Origin: Allobosea sp035944375 | Lineage (GTDB): Bacteria > Pseudomonadota > Alphaproteobacteria > Rhizobiales > Beijerinckiaceae | Length of the DNA stretch: 64,000 nt | Reading direction: 5' to 3' (one strand) | Assembly (NCBI RefSeq): GCF_035944375.1 | Contig: NZ_DASZBE010000041.1 | Part shown: one piece after another, positions 42,106-51,854 of the stretch | Layout of the letters: each line of letters begins with the position of its first letter | Position numbering within the stretch: position 1 is the first letter of the stretch | Translations under genes and position numbers: made by a program | The notes under the pieces: generated by a model | What the model was told of the DNA's origin: nothing | What the model saw: only the letters and a program-made list of their open reading frames with translations | Databases searched by the model: none

Positions 42106-43896
42106 ATGAGGAACGGCATGTCCTGGTTGCGCGGCCTGGCTCTGGCGGTCTGCGTCTCGCTGCTGTCGGCCGCGCCGGGCTTGGCCCAGTCGGGCGAGCC
42201 CGAGCCTGCGCGCGTCGGCCTCGTCATCGGCAATGGCGCCTACCCGCTTTCGCCCGTGGCCGGCGCCACCGCCGATGCCCGCGCCGTGGCCCAGGCGCTG
42301 CGCGAGGGCGGCTTCGACGTCGTCACAGCGGAGGACGCGAGCGGCCCCGCCCTGCAGGACGCGATCGCCGCCTTCTCCGCCAGGCTGCGCCACGGCGCCC
42401 AGGCGGTGGTGTTCTATGCTGGCCATGCCGTGCAGCAGCGCGGGCGCAACTTCCTCGTTCCGGTCGATCCGCGGCTGCGCTCCCCGGCCGAGATCGGCCA
42501 GGCGGCGATCGATCTCGACCTGCTGCTCGACGCGCTGATCGTGGCGCGGCCGGCCAGCGCCCTCGTCGTCCTCGATGCCAGCCGCGACAATCCCTGGCAG
42601 GCGGACCTCGCCGGCCCGTCCAAGGGCCTGCTCGCCATCGACCGGATGGAGGCGATCAGCGTCATGTTCACCACGGCGCCGGGCCGCACCGTCGCCGACC
42701 GCGGCAACCCGGCCGTGGACGAATGGGTCAAGGCGATCCGCACGCCCGGCCTCGACATGCAGGCCGCGCTCGCACGCACCCGCGACGCCGTCGCCCGTCA
42801 GACGCGCCGCGCCCAGCAGATCTGGACCTCTTCCGAGCCGCCGACCGGTCTGATCGTCACGCCGGTGGCCCGCCCGGCGCAGATCGCGCAGACCAACCGC
42901 GCCGTCATCCCGCTGCCGCCGCCGGAATCCCCCGCGGCCCGGCAGGACGCCTATGAGCTCTCTTTCTGGGAGTCGATCCGCTCCAGCGAGAACCCGGCCG
43001 AGTACCGCGCCTATCTCGACGCCTATCCCGACGGGCGCTTCGCCGCGCTCGCCCGCACCCGCGAGCAGCAATTCGCGGCGCGCCAGAACGGCGCCGCCCC
43101 GCCGGTCGCGGCCGCGCCCCGGCCGGTGGCGTCTCTGCGCGAGCCACCCCGCACCCCCGCCCCGCCGCCCGCCGCCGCCACGGCCCGCACGCTGCGCGAT
43201 TGCGACGACTGCCCGGAACTGGTGGCGATCCGCCCCGGCAGCTTCGAGATGGGCGCCAACGAGCTCTACGAATTCGAGAAGCCGGTTCATACCGTGACGA
43301 TCCGCGACGGCTTCCACATGGGCGTGCGCGAGGTGACCTTCGACGAATGGGACGCCTGCGTCGACCAGGGCGGCTGCAGCCACCGCCCGAACGACCGGGG
43401 GCTGGGCCGCGGCAAGCGCCCGGTGACGGACATCCACTGGAACGACGCCAACGCCTATCTCGCCTGGCTCTCGGCCCGCACCGGCAAGCGCTACCGCCTG
43501 CCGAGCGAGGCGGAGTGGGAATATGCCGCGCGCGGCGGCACGACCACGACCTATCCCTGGGGCGCGACCCTGGTGAAGGAGCGCGCCAACTGCGTCGGCT
43601 GCAACGAGCCGACGCGCCGGCAGGCGGTCGAGACCGGGCAGTTCCCGGCCAATGGCTTCGGGCTCTACGACATGGCCGGCAACGCCGCCGAATGGGTCGC
43701 CGATTGCTGGAGCGACAGCTACCGCGCCACCCCGCGCGACGGCAGCGCCTTCACCGCGCCGGGCTGCCGCGAGCGGGTGCTGCGCGGCGGCTCCTTCAAC
43801 AACGATCCGCGCTATCTGCGCTCGGCCGCCCGCTTCAAATACGAGGCCGATGTGCGCTTCTTCACCAACGGCTTCCGGGTCGTCAGGGAGCCCTAG
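42106..43896 (+). CDS. Secreted caspase-like protein with Ser for Cys, fused to an FGE/SUMF1 domain
   Basis: The 596-residue product has a signal peptide (about 1-28, ending GLAQ), a caspase-like domain (about 35-260), a Pro/Ala-rich linker, and a C-terminal formylglycine-generating-enzyme-type domain (about 365-596). In the caspase domain His107 (VFYAGHAVQ) is kept but the catalytic Cys is Ser159 (VVLDASRDNPW, codon AGC). The FGE-type domain shows GSFEMGAN, RLPSEAEWEYAARGG, MAGNAAEWVADCW and VLRGGSFNN. Such domains often act as binding modules without enzyme activity. GGAGG lies just before the ATG chosen; starts at 42079 or 42118 are alternatives. It closes an operon with two DUF4399 genes. 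Confidence 0.85.
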   Translation: MRNGMSWLRGLALAVCVSLLSAAPGLAQSGEPEPARVGLVIGNGAYPLSPVAGATADARAVAQALREGGFDVVTAEDASGPALQDAIAAFSARLRHGAQAVVFYAGHAVQQRGRNFLVPVDPRLRSPAEIGQAAIDLDLLLDALIVARPASALVVLDASRDNPWQADLAGPSKGLLAIDRMEAISVMFTTAPGRTVADRGNPAVDEWVKAIRTPGLDMQAALARTRDAVARQTRRAQQIWTSSEPPTGLIVTPVARPAQIAQTNRAVIPLPPPESPAARQDAYELSFWESIRSSENPAEYRAYLDAYPDGRFAALARTREQQFAARQNGAAPPVAAAPRPVASLREPPRTPAPPPAAATARTLRDCDDCPELVAIRPGSFEMGANELYEFEKPVHTVTIRDGFHMGVREVTFDEWDACVDQGGCSHRPNDRGLGRGKRPVTDIHWNDANAYLAWLSARTGKRYRLPSEAEWEYAARGGTTTTYPWGATLVKERANCVGCNEPTRRQAVETGQFPANGFGLYDMAGNAAEWVADCWSDSYRATPRDGSAFTAPGCRERVLRGGSFNNDPRYLRSAARFKYEADVRFFTNGFRVVREP

Positions 43897-44281
43897 AACC
43901 GGCATCACGGAACCACAGGCGCAGCGGAATGGGCTGCTCGCCGCCGCAGGCGACGAAGCTGTGGCGCTCCTGCGAGAGCGTGCCGGAGAAACGGCAGGAG
44001 GCACCCGCCAGCGTCATCTCGGCGCTGTAGCGCTCGCCGCGCAGGGTCAGGCGGATCTGGCCGCTTTTCTCCGGCGTCTCGCCGGGCCCGCAGACGGCAT
44101 TGTGCTTCATCAGCAGCGGGCCCGACAGGGAGGCTGCGCCCGAACGCCCCGCCCGCTCCTCGGAGAGCGTCGCGCTCACGTCCCATTCGCCGAGATAGCC
44201 GAACTTGCCGACGAGGTCGCGCGCCGGGGCCTCGACCCCGAAACCGATCAGGCACAGCACGGCCAGACAACCCCGGATCAA
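43883..44281 (-). CDS. Small secreted protein of unknown function
   Basis: No family recognised. From a TTG start at 44281, preceded by AGAGGAG at good spacing, the product is 132 residues. Its signal peptide (IRGCLAVLCLIGFGVEAPA) is followed by a beta-rich mature part with GKFGYLGEWDVSATLSEE and paired cysteines (CGPG, ASCRF, ACGG). A GTG at 44338 is an alternative start but would put charged residues before the signal. Its 3' end overlaps the convergent caspase/FGE gene by 14 bases. It could be a lipocalin- or inhibitor-like protein; this is a guess from its shape. Confidence 0.6.
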   Translation of the reverse strand: MIRGCLAVLCLIGFGVEAPARDLVGKFGYLGEWDVSATLSEERAGRSGAASLSGPLLMKHNAVCGPGETPEKSGQIRLTLRGERYSAEMTLAGASCRFSGTLSQERHSFVACGGEQPIPLRLWFRDAGSRAP

Positions 44282-44341
44282 GCGTCGCGCTCCTCTTGCT
44301 GGGGCATCGTAGCGCACATCGTCGGGTCTCGGAACCACACC

Positions 44342-44382
44342 GTCATCCCGGGCTTGCCCCGGGATCCATCCGGGGCTCTGGA
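44342..44382. repeat. Truncated copy of the dispersed palindromic repeat
   Basis: The left half of the element seen at 3607 and 21813 is present (GTCATCCCGGGC, then GGGATCCATCCGG and GGCTCTGG). The right half, expected to end in GGATGAC, is missing. Similarity stops where the DUF3644 gene's stop codon (44383-44385) begins, suggesting the element was cut by an insertion. Confidence 0.6.
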
Positions 44383-45591
44383 TCAGCGATAGCGCTCACC
44401 CGCCTCGGTGCAATGCTGACGCACACGTGTGACCCAGCTTTCATACCAAGCCCAGTCGCCTGCCCCGAACACACTCGCTCCGAACCCTTTTCCAGGGTTT
44501 CTTCCATCAAGATCGCGCCAGAGTTGCGTATGGTGATGCATGCTAAAATTTCGAAAGCCTTCCGCCCGCATGCGGGAAACCACTTGTCCGGCGCGGTATT
44601 TTCGCTTTTCGACCTCTTTCAGGAGCGCCTGGTTTAGGGCCTCCGCCTCTGGCGATCCACTTTTGACGACATAGTAGGCAGCATCCGCTGACGAAGGGTT
44701 CTTTACGACGCGCGGCACCAAGGCCACTCGATAAGCGAAACGAGGATCGTTGGCCTCATCGGGGGTCAGTTTCGCGTGCGTCGCGTCCATTAAGGCGCGG
44801 ATGTGGGCTGGAACAGAGCCATCCTTTTTGAGCAACGCGACCTGATCAGGCCCAAAGGTGACAAACTGGAGGGCGAGCGGAAGTCGGCGTTCAAGACCGA
44901 ACTGCGCCCCGAACTCCTTTTTGATCGTCTCGTTGAAATTAATCGCGCATGACTGGAGCATCGCGCTGACAGCCTCATCGATCCTGTTCGTGGACCGGTG
45001 CTCAATCTCGTGGCGTAGCTCGATCAGGAAACCCAAGTTCTCCTTGGCCTCCTTGCCCAAAGGGCATCTACCGTGCTTCAGGCAGTGCGAAAGCTCCCAG
45101 AACTTGGGCTCGCCGCCGGGAGTCAGCTTCAGGACGCGGGCGCCGCTCGCATCCTTCTCGTAGTAGCGGTAGTCGATCGCCTCGCGCGCGAAGATGGCGT
45201 GATGCAGGTATGTCCAAGCAATAATGGACGTGACTGTGAAGAGCTCGGCTCTGAAATGTAGACCGGCCCCGTTAAATGTATGGACGGCAGCGATCATCGC
45301 CTCACGCGCTTTGATCAGGAGTTCGTCACCCCGAATGCTAAGACCCGTATGAGGATCGCAGTCGGGCCAAGTCGCGAGGAAATTCGAAAGCTCCAGTTCG
45401 GTTGCCGAAGGCACCGCCGCGTGCTTGCGGTTGTTTCGTATCTCCGAGATGGCTCGATGATTGATTGAGCGCGTCGGTCGCGTGAAATAGGCGAGCACAT
45501 CCTGGTCGACGCTTTTCGGCTTTCCAAGCATCGCCTTGATGAGCCGAATTTCCCAATCAAGCAGCGAGTTTCCGCGTCGTTTGGCTGGCAT
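44383..45591 (-). CDS. DUF3644-type protein with HEPN-like RNase motif, probably acquired
   Basis: The 402-residue product (ATG at 45591, GGGGGA upstream) contains RSINHRAISEIRNNRKH near its start and a helical centre with HTFNGAGLHFRAELF. A segment FLIELRHEIEHRSTNR contains R-H-x3-H, the motif of HEPN ribonucleases. I recall this family as DUF3644, which has been grouped with HEPN domains and defence genes; not checked. Base composition is visibly less GC-rich than all neighbours, pointing to transfer. It lies between a truncated repeat and tRNA-Gly. A tRNA- or mRNA-cleaving defence or toxin role is inferred from the motif only. No antitoxin gene is next to it. Confidence 0.65.
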   Translation of the reverse strand: MPAKRRGNSLLDWEIRLIKAMLGKPKSVDQDVLAYFTRPTRSINHRAISEIRNNRKHAAVPSATELELSNFLATWPDCDPHTGLSIRGDELLIKAREAMIAAVHTFNGAGLHFRAELFTVTSIIAWTYLHHAIFAREAIDYRYYEKDASGARVLKLTPGGEPKFWELSHCLKHGRCPLGKEAKENLGFLIELRHEIEHRSTNRIDEAVSAMLQSCAINFNETIKKEFGAQFGLERRLPLALQFVTFGPDQVALLKKDGSVPAHIRALMDATHAKLTPDEANDPRFAYRVALVPRVVKNPSSADAAYYVVKSGSPEAEALNQALLKEVEKRKYRAGQVVSRMRAEGFRNFSMHHHTQLWRDLDGRNPGKGFGASVFGAGDWAWYESWVTRVRQHCTEAGERYR

Positions 45592-45781
45592 GCATCCCCC
45601 AGAGCGCACGTGCTAGCTCAATAGGGCACAACCTGAAGGTTATATACAACTGCTGGGGCCGTCGGCAGGCACTACCCCGCTGCCGACAATAAATCGGTAT
45701 CGAACCGGCATCCCCCACTTCGAGCCGAGAACCGCGCGCCGGACGGCCGTCGTACAGTACTGCGATCTGATGGAAAGGGCT

Positions 45782-45855
45782 TGGAGCGGGTACCGGGAAT
45801 CGAACCCGGGTATTCAGCTTGGAAGGCTGCTGCTCTACCATTGAGCTACACCCGC
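45782..45855 (-). tRNA. tRNA-Gly (anticodon TCC)
   Basis: The transcribed strand begins GCGGGTGTAGCTCAATGG (acceptor and D arm). Its anticodon loop is CTTCCAA with anticodon TCC, and the T arm is CCGGGTTCGATTCCCGG. The acceptor GCGGGTG pairs with TACCCGC through one G-T pair, and CCA is encoded at 45782-45784. It reads GGA/GGG glycine codons. Confidence 0.97.
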
Positions 45856-45889
45856 GCTGCCCTCGAAATTCCCCAGCGGCGGCCAGAAG

Positions 45890-48283
45890 TCAACCCGTCG
45901 CGAGCGCCGGCCTGCCGCTTTCGAGCAAGGCAGCAGAGGGCGCCTGCGCCTCCCCGCGGAAATAGCCGAGCAGCCGCAGCGCGTTGAGCGTGACCAGCAC
46001 GGTCCCGCCGGTGTCGGCGAGGATCGCGACCCACAGCCCCGTCGCGCCGATGATGGTGGTGACGAGGAACAGCGCCTTCAGGCCAAGCGCCAGCGCGATG
46101 TTCTGGCGGATATTGGCCATCGTCGCCCGCGCCAGCCCGATCAGCGCCGGCACGTCGCCGACGCGGTCATGCAGCAGCGCCGCATCGGCGGCCTCGATCG
46201 CGACGCGCGTGCCCGAGCCCATGGCGATGCCGACCTGCGCGCTGGCCAGCGCCGGCGCGTCGTTGATGCCGTCGCCAACCATGGCGACGCGGCCGCTACG
46301 AGCGAGTTCGGCCACCGCCTTCGCCTTGTCGGCGGGCAGCATCCCGGCGGTGACCGCGACGCCGAGCGCCTCGCCGACCGCCCCTGCTGCGCGCGGGTTG
46401 TCGCCGGTCAGCATCAGCGGGCGGATACCCATGGTGATGAGCCGGCCGATCGCCGCCGCCGCATCCGGCCGCGGCTCGTCGCGCAGTGCCAGGAGCCCCA
46501 CGGCCCGCGCCGCGCTCACAACGACGACGACGGTCTTGCCCTCGCCTTCGAGCCGGTCGATCGCCGTCAGCGCCGCCTCCGGCAGAGGCGCCCAGGCGGC
46601 GGCGTGGCGCGGCGCGCCGACGAAGACGGCCGCCTCCCCGATCGTCCCGGCCATGCCCTTGCCCGGCACGGCCGCGACATCCTCCGCCGTAACGAGGGTC
46701 ACCGCCTCCGCCTCGGCCCGCGCGACGATGGCCGCCGCGAGCGGATGGCTGGAGCGCCGCTCGACCGCCGCCGCCAGCGCGAGAACCTGCGGCGCACCGC
46801 CCTCCAGCGCCACGACATCGGTGACGACGGGGCGGCCGATCGTCAGCGTGCCCGTCTTGTCGAAGGCGACGGTGTCGACGCCCGCCAGCGCCTCGATCAC
46901 CGCCCCGCCCTTGATCAGGAGCCCGCGCCGCGCCGCCGTGGCGAGGCTGGAGGCGATCGCGGCGGGAACCGAGATCACCAGCGCGCAGGGGCAGCCGATC
47001 AGCAGCAAAGCGAGCCCGCGATAGATCCACTCGCCCCAGGCGCCGCCTGCGACCAGCGGCGGCAGCACTGCGACCAGCAGCGACAGCCCGACGATGAAGG
47101 GCATGTAGATCCGCGAGAAGCGGTCGATGAAGCGTTCGGTCGGCGCCTTGGCGTCCTGCGCCTCGGCGACGAGCGCGACGATGCGCGCGATCATCGTGTC
47201 CTGCGCCGCGCGGCCGACACGGACCGTCAATGCGGCCTCGTGATTGACCGTGCCGGCGAAAACCTCCGAACCGGGCTCCTTGGCCTTGGGCATCGATTCA
47301 CCGGTGATCGGCGCCTCGTCGACGCTGGAGGTGCCCGTCAGCACGGTGCCATCGGCCGGGATGCGGTCGCCCGGGCGCACCAGCACGGTCTGGCCGATGC
47401 GCAGGGTCTCGGCCGCCACCTCGCGGATGGTGCCCCCCTCCTCGAGCCAGGCGGTCTGCGGCACCAGCGCGGCGAGCGAGCGGATGCCGGAGCGCGCCTT
47501 CTCGGCGGCGACGCCCTCCAGAACCTCGCCGACGGCAAACAGGAAGACGACGATGGCCGCCTCCTCCGCCGCGCCGATGACGAGCGCGCCGGCCACCGCG
47601 ATCGTCATCAGCATCTCGATGGTGAAGGGCGCACCGGCCCGTGCCGAGACGATGGCCCGGCGCGCCACCGGAGCCGCCGCGATCAGGCTGGCTGCGATGA
47701 AGAGCGGGTCATGCCAGCCCTGCGCGAGCGCGCTGACGAGATAGGCCAGCGCGACCAGCGCGCCAGAGGCGATGGCGAGCCGGCCCTTGGCCTGGCGCCA
47801 CCAGGCGGCCGGTGCCTCGCGCCGCAGCGGGGCGACTTGCGTCGCTGCCAGCCGACTCGGCTTGTAGCCCAGCGACGCGATCCGGCTCTCGATCGCATCG
47901 GGCCAGGTCAGCCCCTCGTCGAGGCGCAGCGCCAGGGTCTCCTTGGTGACGGAAATGCGGATGTCGGAGACGCCCGGCAGGCGCTCCAGCGCGGCGCGGA
48001 GGGTCTGGGCGCAGTTGCCGCAATCCATGCCCTGCACCTGCCAGAGCAGCGCGCCTGACTCATCCTCCGGCAATGCGTCGGCCGCTGGCGCCGCATGCGG
48101 ATGACCTTGGGCATGGTCGTAATCATGGCCGCAGCCCGGGCCGTGGCGATGCGGGGCGATCGCGGCCGCAGCGGGAGGCGGGGCGTGATCATGGCCGCCG
48201 CAGCAGGCGGAGCCGCAGGAGGCAGGCACCGCAGCGACGGCGTCAGGGACCTTCGTGGCGACAGCGGAATCGGGTTGGGACAT
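45890..48283 (-). CDS. zntA: Zn/Cd/Pb-type heavy-metal P-type ATPase
   Basis: This P1B-type ATPase exports divalent soft metals across the inner membrane. The 797-residue product has a Cys/His-rich N-terminal tail (CGSACCGGHDH, then repeated HxH to about residue 63) and one HMA domain with GMDCGNC (Cys88, Cys91). The membrane CPC motif is in LIGCPCALVISVPAA, which favours Zn/Cd/Pb over Cu. Further motifs are DKTGTLT, HP in SSHPLAAA, and MVGDGINDAPAL. A MerR-type promoter lies upstream at 48319-48349, and copA is the next gene upstream on the same strand. The gene symbol rests on the CPC context. Confidence 0.9.
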   Translation of the reverse strand: MSQPDSAVATKVPDAVAAVPASCGSACCGGHDHAPPPAAAAIAPHRHGPGCGHDYDHAQGHPHAAPAADALPEDESGALLWQVQGMDCGNCAQTLRAALERLPGVSDIRISVTKETLALRLDEGLTWPDAIESRIASLGYKPSRLAATQVAPLRREAPAAWWRQAKGRLAIASGALVALAYLVSALAQGWHDPLFIAASLIAAAPVARRAIVSARAGAPFTIEMLMTIAVAGALVIGAAEEAAIVVFLFAVGEVLEGVAAEKARSGIRSLAALVPQTAWLEEGGTIREVAAETLRIGQTVLVRPGDRIPADGTVLTGTSSVDEAPITGESMPKAKEPGSEVFAGTVNHEAALTVRVGRAAQDTMIARIVALVAEAQDAKAPTERFIDRFSRIYMPFIVGLSLLVAVLPPLVAGGAWGEWIYRGLALLLIGCPCALVISVPAAIASSLATAARRGLLIKGGAVIEALAGVDTVAFDKTGTLTIGRPVVTDVVALEGGAPQVLALAAAVERRSSHPLAAAIVARAEAEAVTLVTAEDVAAVPGKGMAGTIGEAAVFVGAPRHAAAWAPLPEAALTAIDRLEGEGKTVVVVVSAARAVGLLALRDEPRPDAAAAIGRLITMGIRPLMLTGDNPRAAGAVGEALGVAVTAGMLPADKAKAVAELARSGRVAMVGDGINDAPALASAQVGIAMGSGTRVAIEAADAALLHDRVGDVPALIGLARATMANIRQNIALALGLKALFLVTTIIGATGLWVAILADTGGTVLVTLNALRLLGYFRGEAQAPSAALLESGRPALATG

Positions 48284-48318
48284 GGGGCACCGGGCGTCGT
48301 GAATCGCGAACCGGCCAG

Positions 48319-48349
48319 ACCCTACTTCCTGTAGCCACTAGAGGTTCAA
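48319..48349 (-). promoter_or_regulatory. MerR-family (ZntR/CadR/PbrR-like) promoter-operator
   Basis: On the transcribed strand the -35 TTGAAC (48344-48349) and -10 TAGGGT (48319-48324) are exactly 19 bases apart, the over-long spacing that MerR regulators correct by twisting DNA. The spacer holds the near-palindrome CCTCTAG-TGG-CTACAGG. It begins about 35 bases upstream of the metal ATPase start. No MerR-family gene is in the window. Confidence 0.8.
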
Positions 48350-48369
48350 GCACCTTTTTAGAGCCGCGC

Positions 48370-50883
<2,514 letters not shown>

Positions 50884-50915
50884 CGGCTCAGGCTCCGGCT
50901 GTCGCGTCAGAACCG

Positions 50916-50946
50916 GAGATGGGGCTTCCCATCATGGGAAGGTCAA
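50916..50946 (-). promoter_or_regulatory. CueR-like promoter-operator of copA
   Basis: On the transcribed strand the -35 TTGACC (50941-50946) is 19 bases from the -10-like CATCTC (50916-50921). The spacer contains the perfect palindrome CTTCCC-ATGAT-GGGAAG (50925-50941), the CueR signature. The copA start follows about 30 bases later. The regulator gene is not in the window. Confidence 0.8.
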
Positions 50947-50967
50947 GGGGCGGACGGCAGATATCCG

Positions 50968-51795
50968 TCAGGTGATGCGGCGCACGCTGGCGGCGATCTC
51001 TTCGGGCTCGAACAGCCGCTTCCAGTCCGGCTTCAGGATCGTGTCCTTGCCGAAGACGATCGCCTTGTTGCAGGCGTCCGAGAACACACCCTGCACCTGC
51101 TCGAAGGTGACGGCGGCGAGGATGTTCATATGGCCGAGCAGGAAGTCGCGCGCCGCCTCGCGCGGGACGCCCCGGGCGATGGCCTCCTCCATCGCCTCGC
51201 GCATCGCGTCGAGCAGCGTGGCGCAGACGGTCTCCGACAGGCCTGGCTCCAGGATCGCCATCTGCTCGACCGTGACGCGGTGCGAGCGCATCACGGGCGC
51301 CCAGATCGCCCGCGCGACCTCTTCGCCGAGCGCATAATGCTCTTCAGGCCCCTGCATCAACGCGTTGACGATGTGCTGCTTCGCCGCGATCCCGCCGAAA
51401 TGGTCGGCCTTGGCGGCCGGGTCGGTCTCGTCGTTGAAGATCGGCGGGTGGCAGGGATGGGTGACGAAATAGGTGATGTCGGCCCGCTCCGGCAGATGCC
51501 CGGCATGGGGGGCGGCGGCGTCGAGGATCACCACGATCGTGCCCGAGGCCAGTTTCGGCAGCAGCGTCGTCGCCACAGCGCCGACATGGGTGTCCGGAAC
51601 GGCCAGCACGACCACCTCCGCCCCTGCGATCGCCTCCTCGGCCTTGAGGCAGTCGAGCCCGAAGGCGGCGCGCACCCGCTCCTGCCCGGCCGGGCTGACC
51701 TCGACCGGCCGCATCGTGAAACGCGAGGCGGCGAGATTACGGCCCAGCCGCATGCCCATCTTGCCGCCGGCACCGAACAGAGCCACCACCGTCAT
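50968..51795 (-). CDS. NAD-dependent oxidoreductase of the PGDH_C/ApnO type
   Basis: The 275-residue product begins with a dinucleotide-binding fold (VVALFGAGGKMGMRLGRNLA) and continues with AEVVVLAVPDTHVGAV. The C-terminal all-helical part has FVTHPCHPPIFND and GHMNILAAVTFEQVQG. I recall this as the phosphogluconate-dehydrogenase C-terminal-like family that includes D-apionate oxidoisomerase. Neighbours give no sugar pathway, so the substrate cannot be named. It lies upstream of copA on the same strand, separated from it by the CueR-like site. Confidence 0.7.
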   Translation of the reverse strand: MTVVALFGAGGKMGMRLGRNLAASRFTMRPVEVSPAGQERVRAAFGLDCLKAEEAIAGAEVVVLAVPDTHVGAVATTLLPKLASGTIVVILDAAAPHAGHLPERADITYFVTHPCHPPIFNDETDPAAKADHFGGIAAKQHIVNALMQGPEEHYALGEEVARAIWAPVMRSHRVTVEQMAILEPGLSETVCATLLDAMREAMEEAIARGVPREAARDFLLGHMNILAAVTFEQVQGVFSDACNKAIVFGKDTILKPDWKRLFEPEEIAASVRRIT

Positions 51796-51854
51796 TCAGC
51801 ATTTTCCTTCATGGGCCCGTCAGCACTGAGGCGCCATCAGTCATGCGCCACATC

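Noticed and set aside
45782..45855. Possible att-site duplication of the tRNA-Gly 3' end flanking an island
   Set aside because: I could not find a second copy of the tRNA 3' end near 44340-44400 or elsewhere nearby, nor an integrase gene.
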